Source: Baylisascaris procyonis
Lineage: Eukaryota; Nematoda; Chromadorea; Rhabditida; Ascarididae
Assembly (NCBI GenBank): GCA_037389465.1
Contig: JAZARR010000070.1
Location: 2,694,501-2,758,500 of the forward strand
Direction: 5' to 3'
DNA length: 64,000 bases
This document shows positions 1 to 40,898 of the stretch, one piece after another. Each line of letters begins with the position of its first letter. Positions within the stretch are counted from its first letter, which is position 1. The notes beneath the pieces were generated by a model. It was not told the DNA's origin and made no database searches. It worked only from the letters and a program-made list of their open reading frames with translations. The translations under genes and the position numbers were made by a program.

Positions 1-2421
1 GAATAGAAAGTGAAACGATTGTATTTAAATTAACGAACATAGACGTTGAATAGCACTTTCAAATTTATGTTGATAGGTTTCTACTTCCTCAGAAAACGTC
101 ATATGATTTATAGAGAACATTTATGAAGAAGTGGGAAAACTTCTAGTGCTAAACAGCATTATATGCAATTAAGATACAGAAAACAGCCTCAAATCTATTC
201 ACTAAACAAATACGCATACTCTATTTATTTTTATCACAAATCATTTCCTCCCACTGAAATATAATAAATTTCAACGATTGTTTCGATGAATAAAAACGAT
301 GTTCGTGAATTTACACAACAAACAAAGGCCTATATACGCTTCGCAACTCGATGCGCAAAAAGTGACAGAGTCCATCATGAAAGAATCTATTCTATCTTAT
401 GTTGAGCAATACTCGTTCATGTCCGATGCATAATTTGGCTTTGTGCCGTAATGAACAAACTGTTTGCAACAACTGTTCGCTGCATTGCCCGGTTGGTTCG
501 GTACTTTGAATGCTAATCAATGACACTGACAGTTCTACACTTAGTTACCAAAAAAAAGAAACAAAAACTTGCAGATGAACTATCGCACTCTAGTATCTAT
601 AGAAGCTTATTAAATTAGATTACATTTTTTCTTACAAATTATATGAAGTGTATAGATGTTGAATCGTCTCATTCGCATAAATTTTTGCTTAGATTGCGTC
701 TAAATGATTCATTTCTATGCCCTTCTCCGTTAGTGTTGGAAATGATTTAAAATTCTGGAAGCTGTGGATAATGACTCCTATAATATGGAAGCTCATTAAA
801 ACATTCATCACTGTTGATAACTCACTGAACGTATTCGAATCGTCAATGTTCAAATAGCTATCGGCTGAATCGTGTTCCGTTTTCTTAAATCGCAACTTCG
901 AATGGACAAAAATGATTTCAATATTTCCTACTATACACCAGATTCAAGAGTACACATTTTCAAACATCAACTGCTCTCCATATATTTTCCTCACATTAGT
1001 TCAGTGGCTAATTCAACAGTCAGTCTAACTTTTTTGCATTTTTTGCATAAATAATCTCAAGAAGATTGCTCGAAACTTCTACCACATATTTTCTTCTACT
1101 TATATGCAAGACTTCATCCTAGTGCTCCCGCTTTCGAATTTGCATAACGACAATATGGTCAAAGATTTCCAGATGTCTTTCTCTCGGTGAATTTCTCCCT
1201 TATGCAATATGATCCTATGTGGCTATGCAAAATGAATCAAAAAAATTAATCTTATTACTGCATACGCTTGCAGTTCCACTTCGTATTCTTTTGTAAAGTT
1301 ATTCATTCGCTGACGAGTGTAGATATGAATTTGTTTTATAAAATTATTGGGTAAAAGTGGCAAAAAATCCGCGTTAGAGGTGGTTGTATCATCTACGGAT
1401 TTTCTACATAGCCAGCACTAATGCTTCGTAGCAATGTACTAAAACCTCTCTATGCACTGTAGCAATACATCGTTCGAGAGCAAACTTCTTATTCAGCTGA
1501 CCCTCCTTATCCCACCCCCCACCCCCCTTCTCTTATTGCATATTGCAACACGCATCGATTCTCTCGTTTCATGATTTATTGTGCACCTGCTTCAGTGTTT
1601 CTTCTTTTCTTTTGTGTTTTTTCGGATGCACACAATTTACCTTCATTTATTACCACTGCTACTTTCCTTTCATGTTCTTGTTGTTCTTTTTGTTATCTTT
1701 CAATGATAATGATTAAAGTGCTCGATGATTACATATTCGTTGTTGTTTGTAAATTTGATTTTGCAATTAATGCTATTAACTTCACTCTAAGGATATCGAA
1801 ATTCCTTAAATTTTGGAAGTCATGTGCCTAAAAAGTTTGTATCTCTTTTGTAAGTGCTATAAAAGAGTTTCTTTCACCATATATCTTTTTCCATTTTATG
1901 TAAGATTTCAAAAAAAAAAAAATCATAAAAAAGTGTTAACATGAAGCTAGATAAGGCAGCATTTAATAGGCGTATACGTTAATGCCGAGAAGCACAAAAA
2001 AAAAAGACATGCATTATGAGCGAAAGAAGCGCACGACAGCCGAGTGGCAACACCGGATGAAAGCTAATCGGCTTGATTGATAAACATGCAACTCCAATCA
2101 TCCCCTAAGATGTACCTCAAGTCAAACATGCAAATTTCACTATTACATTCAAATAAACTCACATGAGCACAATTATTAAAAAGATAAAGCAGTAGAATTC
2201 CCATAGAACAAGAGGGTGAGAATTGAAAAACCAAATAGTTATCTCAAAGATGATATCATATCCGATCTTTTCACCATCTCTTACAAGCACTTCAAGTTGT
2301 AATCTACAACTGCCATATTCCTAATAAGCAAATAGATTCGTTGAATTGCAACTGTAAATACATTACTTCAATGGAGTCTTTTTCTTAGAAAAGTAATGTT
2401 AGTGCCATTTTCACTTTATAG

Positions 2422-2468
2422 ATTAATTTGGAAGAATTAAATTGTAAATTTAATTCTTCCAAATTAAT
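2422..2468. repeat. Perfect inverted repeat, 22-bp arms, 3-bp loop
   Basis: Arms at 2422-2443 and 2447-2468 are exact reverse complements containing TTTGGAAGAATTAAA. As RNA it would form a 22-bp stem with a 3-nt loop on either strand. Confidence 0.9.
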
Positions 2469-2493
2469 GAAGATTCTCTAACATTTCAGGAAG

Positions 2494-2519
2494 ATACTCA
2501 AAGATGAAACTTTGAGTAT
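2494..2519. repeat. Second inverted repeat, 10-bp arms
   Basis: ATACTCAAAG and CTTTGAGTAT separated by 6 nt, 26 bp after the 22-bp hairpin. Confidence 0.85.
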
Positions 2520-4564
2520 TTCTCAGAGAAAAACTAAAATTTTTTTTTTCTTTTCAAGCATGATGTCTATTTTCATTCTAGAAGAATGAGTGCGAAAGAA
2601 GTTGCTTCCAATTCAAATAACATCAATGATCAATATTTCTATTCTGTCATATTATCGGTTAATTGTTCTAATCGAATTGAAACTTTTATTATGGTCAAAG
2701 AGAAGAGAGTGAGAGTGGAATCGGTGAAATGTCGCTCAATATCAATCGGCGAAGGACGGACAGTAGGCACAGCATTCATGGTCATGCGAGCGGTCGGCAA
2801 TGTTGGCTTATGATGTGACGACGCAAAGGGGAATGAACCCCTCGAAAGAAGCAAGAAACCCGTCTATACAGCGAGCAGCTCCCAAACGAGTCCTTCATCA
2901 CTGCCCACTAAATGTGTGATCGGCTGCAACTTCATTCCTACTTTTCAGCTCAGCACAAACTTTCCAACTTTCAACTCCAACAATTAACTTCACTTTTGCA
3001 AAAATATACTCATTTCTTGATTATTACTTAGAATGTTACAAATATAAACACAGTGCAACGCAAATGAGAGTAAATATATAACGAATAAGAGCAATACCAA
3101 AAAAGCGTACAAGAGTAAAGTTTTTGATTGTTGTTTGGTTGTGATAATGAGCGCATTGCAGAGAAGTTTTAACACAACTACATCAATTGCAAAATCGAAC
3201 CACAACTTGACAGAACTGGAGCGAATTATACAGTCGCATGCGATCATCGACTAACCTGAGTGGAGCAGCTACCATATATAGTCTAATGTATTGTGAATGC
3301 ATAGCGAGAGAATTTTTATTTTGCAAACAAAGGAAAACAACATTGCAATGAGTGTCCATTTACAACACTGCAATATGTCATCATTCGTGCTAAATTATCA
3401 CTACGTCCTCATGCTTGCGAATGCGCCCCCATCCAATAAGATGCGAAGCAGTTGTAAGCCTACTGTAAGGTTGAAAGTTTCATCCGGTACAACGCCTGAT
3501 GAAATTTCTTTTAGAATATGCTCAAAACCTATAGCACTGATATTATGAGGTCTTAAGTTCGGGGGAATTTCTTTCGCGTTGGGCTACGCATTATTTTATT
3601 AGGAAATGAGTAGGGTGAATAAGGAGAATTTCGGTAAATTTTACGATTCGTCTAATTGAACGTCCTTCAAATTTCTATTTGAATTTAGCGCGTTGAGAAA
3701 AATTCCTCAGTTTTTCATGTTCTTCCAATTCATCATGTATATCTGGAATGCTGCATCATATTTTATGGATTGAGAAGAAAAAAAAGTAAATTTTCAGCTC
3801 ATTTCTTCAGTGCAACAAATCTCAAGGCAATATTTCTATGCAACTGTAGAGAGGATGAGATTGAATGCGCGGATATACTCAAAGAGTTCGAGGAAGAAAG
3901 AACTTCGCTTGCTCTTGATGCCAGCCTACACTTCCGTTTGCTATACCATTCCACCACATTCATTCAAATGTTTCACTTCCTCTCGCTGCTTGTAGCCACA
4001 TAGTACTCTGTGATGCTTTCAAGAAGAGAAAATAAAATTCGTTACAAGTAGGTTTTTGCTTGCCTCTTTAATAAGCCAAATAAACAAGTCGAATAGGCAA
4101 GTTTTCAATTACCTATCTCTCAATGTGGTAATCCATAATCGATCGCAGTCTAAGATTTACAATGACCATAAAGGTGACAATAACCACTGCGACAGAACTT
4201 GAAATATAATTAGATGGTTCGATTGTGAGTATAGATTGTAAAATTGTGTGAGAACGCAGCAAGCCCGACTTCCAACAATCTTCCTATCTAATGAAATGAT
4301 GACTCGCCCGTCAAATCGCCTTACTTACTCAAACAAATTCGTTTGAATAAACGAAACTTACTCCAACAAATAAGATACCAATCGACATATTCGATTACGT
4401 CAAGAATTTTTTCCGATGGTTACATGTGGTTGTTGAAGACACAGAGTATCTCATCTTGCCCAGGCTAAGCCATTACAGCTTTAAATTATATAGAACAACG
4501 CGACTTTGCAATACGATTAGGTATGATTGATATTTGAAAGCATGGAACGAACTCAGCCGCTCAC

Positions 4565-31849
<27,285 letters not shown>

Positions 31850-34800
31850 AATTTAGTAAATGAACTTAATATAGACACATCTCATCGCAGATCGCGCGTC
31901 AATTAAATACGGGATATGTAACGCCACTGTATGCGATCTCGAGAACCCCTCTCGATTCGCCGACAACCTCTGAATGATATTTAATTATGAGTCAATTAAA
32001 TGCAATTGCTGAATTGACGCCATCGTTTAATACCTGTGCACTTTTGAAGTGCCGTACGTAGAAATTACCATATATAAGTTATTTACATCAGGATAGGGCA
32101 TAAAATATAATAAAAATAGCAGCATTTCTACAGTAGTATTTTGTTATAGTCATGTACGACAACACTACCAACAGCAGGCTACATGTGCCAAACGGTTGTC
32201 ACAAGCGAGCGTATTTCTGAACGGTTGATTGCAATAAATCGCTAAAATGAGCAATATATGGAAGAGCAATTTAAGCTACTGAAATGTCAAAAATAAAAGT
32301 AATTTATGAATCGGGTCATTTGAAAGAATTCTAAAATCGGAAGCATTAACACATTCGTGAAAAAGTTTTTGAAAGCATTTTTACAGCAACAGATTCATAT
32401 AAAACCACCTATATATTTGCGGCATCTAGTTATCGCTTGTTATCAGAAATGAATATATTTTAATCGATGATTTATAGGATAAAACCATCAGCATTTCTTG
32501 GATGACGAAAAAACGGGAAAACAACCATCGTTTCTCTAATAATAAAGAGCTATATGAAAAAAAAAAAAACAAAACATTGATAAAGCGATAATCAAGGACA
32601 ATGCGTACATGCGATGTTCACAAATCCAAATCTATAGATAAGACTTTTATCAAAAGCCTAAATATACTGCCAATTAGCAAGCTTTTTTTTCTCAGAACTT
32701 TGTATAATATGGAAAAAAGTTCGTAACTTCTGGTTTTCAGAAAATAAAATGATAAGGTTCGTTCAGAATTGGCACTCATTAAATGGAGTCCCTTCGAGTG
32801 ATAAATTTTTAGATGAACAATAAAAATAGACTTTATTTGCATAAAACATCTGTGCATAACTGAACTGCATAAGGACATACGAAGATACACGCACACACAA
32901 ACACATAAACGGAGGATTTATCGGGATCAGCATCTGCGTAACATAACTCCCCTCCCCCTCCCCCTCATCCTCCCCCTCGGGGACATACTGGCATATCATC
33001 TGAGCAGATTTTGCACAGACCGCATCTGAACGAGTCAACCACTGAACGTAAGTTTAGGGAAACTCGATTCCCAACAGTGGGCAATAGTGCCCAACCAGTT
33101 TTATAAGCACGGCGTTAGCAAGTAGGGACCATTTCTATTTTCAACAAGCTAATGTTTTTCTGTTATTATTCACGAACGCACAATGAAGCATTCATGAAAC
33201 TGTTTATTCAACGCCGGTACAAATGAATGAAAATAAATAAACAAATAAATGAAAAAACAAATTCGATATTTCTATGAAAAATATTCACTCATAATGACTG
33301 CTCATCACGGTAATTCCACACTTTATCGGACTTAATGCAAAACACTTCGAAATGATTGCAAATTTCAATTACGAGCATGTTGTTTTAACATTTGAAATCA
33401 CAGTTACAATAACAGGCATTACTAATGTAACTGTATGTAACTTTTTAAATTCAAACCTGCAAGTACATTTATCATTACCCTGAAGGACAGACAATTAGAT
33501 TAAAATTACGGATAGGTAAATAGGTAAAACAATGACGCAAAACGGAATAGTTTTAAATAACAATCTGCAAGTTTAGAAAAGATTATCCCAAGCAATTAAC
33601 CATAAATAAAACTCATAAGGAAGAATAAAAGAGCAAGAATGGAGATATTCGTGGCCAAATAAAGAATTAAAATTGAAAAAGAAAAGGAGTAGATACAAAT
33701 GAGAGTGGCAACAGTCTCAAGGCAGATATGCTTATGCAATGAGAGTTTCACATATGAATCCTCAACGTTCGTTTCCTTTATACTATTACATATCTCTAAC
33801 GAGTTTGGGTCTTTGCCGATTAGCAAGTGCATAATGTTTGAAGCAACGATACCACTCATATGTAAAACGAGGATATACTCACTAGCAGCGGGGAAGAACG
33901 ACAAACAACGACACATGCTCAAAGAGCAAATCCAATCCAGTAATTATCGTCAAAAAGCGAGCATATGTGGAATATCGCTTCAGAGGGCAGCCTCTTGCCG
34001 TATTTAAGTTCATAGAGTCAAAGACTAAAGGTTTCTTTTCGATGCACCTCATCAACAGAAAGAAATCCCGAAACGAATGTTCAAATAACCATAATAGGCT
34101 CCCGGATGCCTTGCTGCAATACTGAAATGACGGCATATGCTTCAATGAATTTTCGCCTTTTTTCGAAGCCGTTTTGTATTTATTCGTAAATTCACTCCAA
34201 CAAAGCAATGAATAAATAACATGACATTATAATAAAGGATAGCATTAAACGAATGTACTTTCGATATTTGAATAACCGGAAGTATTATACGATGTATATA
34301 GATCGACTGCAAGGTTTGAACTATGCTGTATGCGGCGATATCAACCCGTGGAACGCTCAATTTGTTCAATTCATTTCAAAAAGAAATTTGGAATTGCTCA
34401 TTGAAAGAAGACAGCACTATCAATTATCAGCCAGTCGTTAACAGTACATCTGCCGATAAAACGAACGTTCATTAAGCCCTAATAAAATGCACATAAATTT
34501 ATTGAAATATATCATTCAATTTCATCACTTATAAGATTGGAGCTTCGTTGAATTTATTATATCAATTATAGAATAATTTTGCGATAAGAATTAACTTGAC
34601 GACGTTGATCAAAAAATCGGAACTTCCTAAAAAAAGAAAAAAGAAGCACTCGAAAAATCATGCAAAGGGATAACAACTTTGGTGATTTCCTTTTATTCGA
34701 TCGTTGAGCATATGGAACAAAACTTTTAACGCAATCGTACATATATATTTCAGTATTAAATTAAGTAAAAAGGGAAAATAAATGAAGCGACAGTCGATAT

Positions 34801-34988
34801 GTCATTGGGATTTCACACTCGTCTATTGGCGATCCACTATGAGATATGGATAAACAGTTTTTAAATTAAAATGCCTTATAGCTGCACTCAATACTAGAGC
34901 AAATTATATGTTAGCATTTATGCATTCTTCGAATTCACCAGGATCATTCGCTGCGAGAACGGGGAACAACCGAATACTGATGAATAAT

Positions 34989-35139
34989 AGTGAGCGGAAC
35001 AAGCGAGTGTTGGTAAGAAACATTGCAAAGAACAAGAGGGTAGTGATAAGAAGCAGCGCAAGGAACAAGGGAGTGTTGGTTAGGAACAGTGCAAGGGTAA
35101 GAGAGTGCTGGTAACGAGCAATGCAAGGAACAAAGAAGC
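34989..35139. repeat. 33-bp minisatellite, four copies plus a partial
   Basis: Degenerate units at 34989, 35022, 35055 and 35088 (the last 32 bp), with a partial copy after. One plus-strand frame reads an 11-residue repeat, SERNKRVLVRN / IAKNKRVVIRS / SARNKGVLVRN, inside a 68-codon frame from 34908 to 35114. No function is claimed. Confidence 0.88.
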
Positions 35140-35846
35140 GATGCTAATTGATTACGCGCAAGACATCTAAAAAAATGAAATTCTTACTCACTTCAGCCAT
35201 ATGCATGAAAATATTAACTAGATTATCTAGACAAGAGACCAGAAGTAACAGCATAAACGGAAATAATAAAATTGCACTTTCCGCCAACAAGTGGAATACA
35301 GTTTCTACCTTGTCGAAGTGATGCTATCGTGGCCAACAATTAGTATAAAGACATTGATTCGAACATAAATCTTTGAAGAATCACTGTTGAGTAGCTATCG
35401 AAAGCATGCATAATTTATCATTCACTATGTCAGCAAATTGTAGGCATCAGATATGATAGAATTTGGAAGCAAAAATTCGAGCTCTTTTTTTTTTTTTTTT
35501 TGATTTATCGGCTAGGATTTTAGATTGACAACGACAGCGCTTCAATTAGATGAGGAAAAATTGCGTGCATCTCTGCAATCATAAATAACTTGCAATAGCT
35601 TGCAATTTGCATATAAAAACTTGCAATATAACTGTCAAATTAAGCGAACAATAGAAGAAATCATAATTTTATTCGATATAGAAGCTTAATAAGCGAAGCA
35701 ATAACACTTGCATAAGGTACAATTTGCATATTGCCAGCACACGTGTGATAATAAGAAAACTACGTTCACAATAAGTGAAGATCACATTTATTCATTGATC
35801 TACGTGCCATAACAACTTCTCTAACATTTCTCTGCATCTCAACAAA

Positions 35847-35889
35847 TCTCCCCCCTTCCCCTTCCCCCTCCCCTCCCCCTTCCCCCTCC
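35847..35889. repeat. Polypyrimidine tract (C-rich)
   Basis: About 40 bp of CCCCTT-type repeats on the plus strand. A similar but shorter tract lies at 32947-32979. Confidence 0.85.
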
Positions 35890-36876
35890 AAAGTCCATCA
35901 TTCTGTTTGCTCAAACTGTGTTGATTGACTTTTTGACAGAAAAATTTTCGGCCCGATTACGGGTGTCAGAGATGTTAATGCTTGAGTTAATTTCAGACCG
36001 TTATTGGTAGTAAATGCTTTTGAAATATTCATGCAATTCGGCGCTTTGATTATTCCTTCTTAGCTCTATAGTGGTCGTCTATCATCGCAAAAAAATTCCA
36101 CTGAATGTGAAGTAAATTCTTTTATCGACCACATATACACCGATTTCAAAGGATTGCATGCATCATATTTCAGAGCATTATAATCATGCTCATTCATTGT
36201 TACGATTAAGGCATTTTGAAGAAAAGAAAAAATTGGGCGACAAGGCAAACCATAATAAAGAAGATCATCTTAAAGCAGTTACATTCGAAATGAAGGGTTA
36301 TTCATGTGAATAGATCCAGTTTACTATTATTTTGCAAAGTGAGAACACCAGCAAACCATATAAAGAACATAAAAACCAATCAGACAATGCTGAAGAAATT
36401 TGCAGATAGCTATAACAGGCAAGTGGTGAACATCGAAGTGAGAAAATTGGTTTTATTAGCACATAGCTTCAGCCTAAGCAATTTCCGATCACCAAACGAT
36501 GAGCACGATTATTAATTTATGCATAATAATGCATCTTTAAGCGAATAGTTGCCAACCGAAGATAAACGACTGTCAGGTAGGAAACTGCGACATAAACGAA
36601 TGACTGCGATATGACGCACCTAGACGTGAACCTGTTAAGTAAAAAAAAAACTCTCAAAAATGATATTTCTGCATTTTAGAAAGTTTTAATGCACATCTCT
36701 ATAAGATACCATGATGGCTTAAAAACTCTCAACAAAAGATTAAAATACTGTGTGAAAAAAATCCCACTTACGTGCTGTATCACAATAGCCCATTTACAAT
36801 TCCCTGCATTTTAATCGTTCGATTACTACACGATCCATACTTAGTGGGCAATTCATAATATGCAAAGCCGTATGTG

Positions 36877-36909
36877 TAAAAAAAAACAAAACAACAACAA
36901 CAACAATAG
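36877..36909. repeat. (AAC)n-type repeat
   Basis: A-run leading into five or more ACA units. Confidence 0.8.
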
Positions 36910-39900
36910 TTTTGCCGAATTGCAAGGCTTTTCAGACTTTATATATGACATTTTATGAATACCCCCTCTCCTCTCTCCTCCGATTCTTCATAAAATAGAG
37001 AGTTACTCCTCTATGAAAAGTTCAAGAAACAACAGTTATCATTAAAGCACGGCATACTGTCATACAAAAGTACAAATTACGGTAACAGCGATATATTCAA
37101 TCATTTAGAATTATTTTTCTTATTCCCTCCCCTTTTCTTAGATTTCAAAAATTTTCAAAAAAAAAATTGTATGCTTCTCTATTCAAATCTGTGTGCTTTT
37201 TTTTCATTTTCAAATGCTGTACTTGCATATATAATAAAGTTTACTTTCCACTAACGAAAGAAAATCTTAAAATGATGAAGAACTACAAAAAGAAAATATT
37301 TTATAGAACATAGTAAAATTTATTTTCTCATTTCTAACTGCCTTAATGATTTTCAATTTAAGATGAAAGGACATTAGTATTTTATTATATAATTAAAAAA
37401 ATTGTAAATCGGAAATGGCATATATCAAGTAATAATAATTCGGATTATCGATGAGGAAGCTAATATGCTTAAAGAAGATTAAATCATTATTTGAATAAGA
37501 CTCTCGATAATACATAATTTTATTGTATATGAAACCTTTCAATAGGTAATCTTGGCTCAATATATATTATATGAACTATATTAACGAGCGAATCTATTAT
37601 GAACAAATGAGTTCTAGTGATCTCGGGTCATCCTTAATTTTTGTGTAACAAGTTGTTTTGCTCATAGTTGTGTTAATCTCGATGTTGATCTCACCCCATG
37701 TGGACTATGATTTGCCTAAGAGACTGTGGCTAAAGATATAAATAGGCTTTTGACTTGATTGCTAATCAATGTGCGCTTTCTTATCATCTCGTCGCTGTTG
37801 TTGCTCGTAATAAACGGATTTCGTTAGTTATTCGGTGAGATTCTTCACACACTAGAAATGACCGCATATTGCATGAACGATAAAATATCTTCCACTATAA
37901 TTTTATCTAGTGAGATGAGAAATCATTTCACATAACAAAATATTGATCCGTCTAAACAAATCAAAAGTAAAAAAAAAAACGAGGATTAAAAGTTCATCGA
38001 GTTTGAGAAGATGATCAGCTAAAGGATTACAATAATATAAATGAAGCTTTTAATTTATTCAATATTCCTCGAAAAAACCACTCAAATTTTTATTTTTTGG
38101 GGATAAAAAGGAATTTTTTAGGAAATTTTTGAGGATAGAGATAAAACATATTATGGTGATTAATAATGATAATGCTATAGTCTGCTCAGTCACAAATATA
38201 TGAATCACAATGCAACAACAATTTTTAGAAAAAGTTAAAGGATCTCGACATTTCCTAACATAAAATTGAACAAAACCAACTTCACAAAGAAGGAAAATAA
38301 GGCAAGGCGTTGATGATAGCTAAAGAACATCAACGTTTTATGTATGAATTAGATGCCACTCTACTTCTCTAGGGCTTTACAATTTATGCATAGGACAACG
38401 AAGTAAGACGGAGAATGGTGACAGATAAAGGGGGGGGGGGTATGGGATCAGGCAAATGGGAGTAGCGGCGTATGGGTAAAGAGGGTATGAGCAGAAGCAA
38501 AGATGTATAAACCGATATAATATTCGTAAGATTGGACAAATGGCGAGACGTGTGCCGCCCACAGCGCATCAATGACAAATCAACAACAGATCGATAGTGT
38601 GCTACATGCCCACACTATACGCAAGCAGCGCGGCTTTCATTCCACGCAAACGAACACTCACACCCCACCATTCATATATCATACCTGTTACGATTATTTT
38701 TAATGTTTTTTAATGAAAATTTTGCAGCATTCAATATTATCATGCTTATCACTTATTCCTCTATTTTTATGTTATCGAAAATTGCAGAAATGTAGAAAAA
38801 TAATTTTTGATATTAAGAAAAAAGTGAAAGTTAAAATAGTCTTAGAATGAATTTCCCTATAAAACAATAATTTCCATAGGCAAAGAAGAAAACTGATTGA
38901 AAGAGTATACGAAAAAAAAAGAAATTTCTTTTTCTCAAATAAGTTCTCCTTCTGTCGGAAAGGATTTTTTTCTCGTTCGAGAGAGTAATTTACCTCTTAT
39001 TGGAAATAATTTTCGATAATAATTCTAACGCTTTGTGAAAATGTTTTTACTTTCTCAAAAATAATTTAATTTTTTGATGAAAGGAATTCTCTTTCCATTA
39101 GCAAAATTTTTCTTCTATGAAAAGCATCAAATTTTATTTTCTAGGGAGGATATATCATTAAATTCTCTATCCATTAACTTTTGCGTAATTCCAAAGCTTC
39201 TCTTATATCCTTTTGGTTCTACCTTAAAGACTCGCTCCTCCTCACTATTCACATCCTGTACTAAACAAATTATCGTTTATTTCGGTTCTTGTCTTTCCTC
39301 CTTCAACATAAAATGAATTTCAATTGACCCGGATGTTTCCCCACGGACGTCGACATATTCTTGTCAATGACTAATGGCCGAAGCATCACTGTTCTCATTG
39401 AATCTTTCCTTTACATACCTCCTTAAGGGTACTCGCTCAATCCCGTCGTCTCCATCTATAATAATCATTAATCTAACTAATTATTTGCCGCTTTTTAATT
39501 CCCTAATAAATTAAGTTTCAGTTTCAACTAAAAAAATGAAATTTTTTTTTCTACTTTATATAACAAAAAATTCTCTGTTTGATTAAATTATCTCTCTCAG
39601 TTTAGCTATTTGTTGAATCACATCTGCGTGGTTGCTAGATCTTATTTCTCATATAAGAAGAAAAAAGTCTCCGAAAAAAAAAAGCAAGCTTCGGACATAA
39701 TTTTCTTTTTCTATAAAAAGAAAAATCCCGACAAGAAAAATGACCGCTATTTATTAGTTTCATCGATCCTGCAAAGATGAGATTATATTTGCATATGAGA
39801 GAATAAATTAATAAAAAACCGATAGAATTGAAAGCAAGAATTAAGCAAGCTTATATCGACATTTATTTTAATAGCAGTGTAGGCGATCAGATTTTCTTCA

Positions 39901-40821
39901 AACGAGAAAGCTTCATATTGTTTTTCTATCGGCTATAATTGAGAAAACCTCATCGAAACGTTCGATCCCACGCGATGTCGATGTTTGCGAGAAAGATGAA
40001 TGAATGACAGTTGTGAATAGAAATAGACAAGCGAAGAAATTCAAATGATGGCACTGCAGAGAACATCACTTTTATTTGAACTACATTAAAATCGTTTACC
40101 TCTTTTTGAAATTCCCTTGAAAGCAACCATTGTTCGAAAGAATACTCCTAACTTCTTTTGCATATTTGCTCGATTACTTTTTATTCTAAATTATTTTTGC
40201 AAAAGAGAGGATATGCCAAAAAATTTAATTATTACTGTAAAACAGAGAAATAATATGGGCTAAGAAGTGCAATTACTACTGTAAATGATGGAAGAGAAGC
40301 CCAAAAATTCATTTATCACTTTAAAGTAGAGAAAGGAAGTAGGCCAAGAAAATTGAATAATGAATACGGATAAAATATTGAAAACATCGCGTACTGAGTG
40401 GTTCAAAAGGGAGAGATAAAAAAGTGGCGTGAAAGAATTCTCGAAGAAATTTCGAAAATAAAGCGAATCGTTAAGAAATCCAGTAAGCGGCGTTACTGCT
40501 GCAAGTTCGAAGCATAAATGAGTTTATGCATTTCTTGTTCTTTCGTAAGCCTCTCACATAGTTTTCTTTCGATCAGGTGATGATCAATGAATGCTTGCAA
40601 AAATATTTTTGCATAAAAATAACTAAACTAATACGAAAATAAAATACAGTTTGTAGTTTTTGCATCAATCATTGTCAAATAATAAAATTCAAAATTTTAC
40701 ATTCAAACTCACTGATATTCTCTTCTTGTGATTAAAGACCACGTCAAAAACATCGAAGAGAAAGAACATTCGGTACGTGGAATGAGCAAGCATGAAGAAA
40801 TAAAAAAGAAATCGTCTGATG

Positions 40822-40825
<4 letters not shown>

Positions 40826-40896
<71 letters not shown>
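40826..40896. repeat. (TA)n microsatellite, about 71 bp
   Basis: Uninterrupted alternating TA. The long Tyr-Ile stretch in the minus-strand frame across it is an artefact. Confidence 0.97.

Positions 40897-40898
<2 letters not shown>

Larger units (their letters stand above)
1..4564. other. Non-coding AT-rich stretch, 3' side of CaMKII exons
   Basis: No exon recognised. A minus-strand frame near 2709-2854 (THR/PRO-rich, includes TVRPSPIDIERHFTD) has local GC enrichment but no convincing splice sites. The CaMKII hub motif FEPEALGNL was looked for on this strand and not seen. Two hairpins are listed separately. Confidence 0.6.
31850..40825. other. Upstream region, no gene recognised
   Basis: Begins at the 5' side of the first CaMKII coding exon, so promoter and 5' UTR sequence should lie at its left end, but no core element is certain. 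It contains a 33-bp minisatellite (34989-35139), C-rich tracts near 32947 and 35849, an (AAC)n tract near 36886, a G10 run at 38431, and scattered A/T runs. Confidence 0.55.

Noticed and set aside
2639..2854. Minus-strand frame with Thr/Pro-rich content
   Set aside because: Some coding-like composition, but neither acceptor nor donor is convincing, and no family is recognised.
1..4564. CaMKII hub (association) domain exons
   Set aside because: Looked for on the minus strand through motifs such as FEPEALGNL and not found, so they probably lie outside the window.
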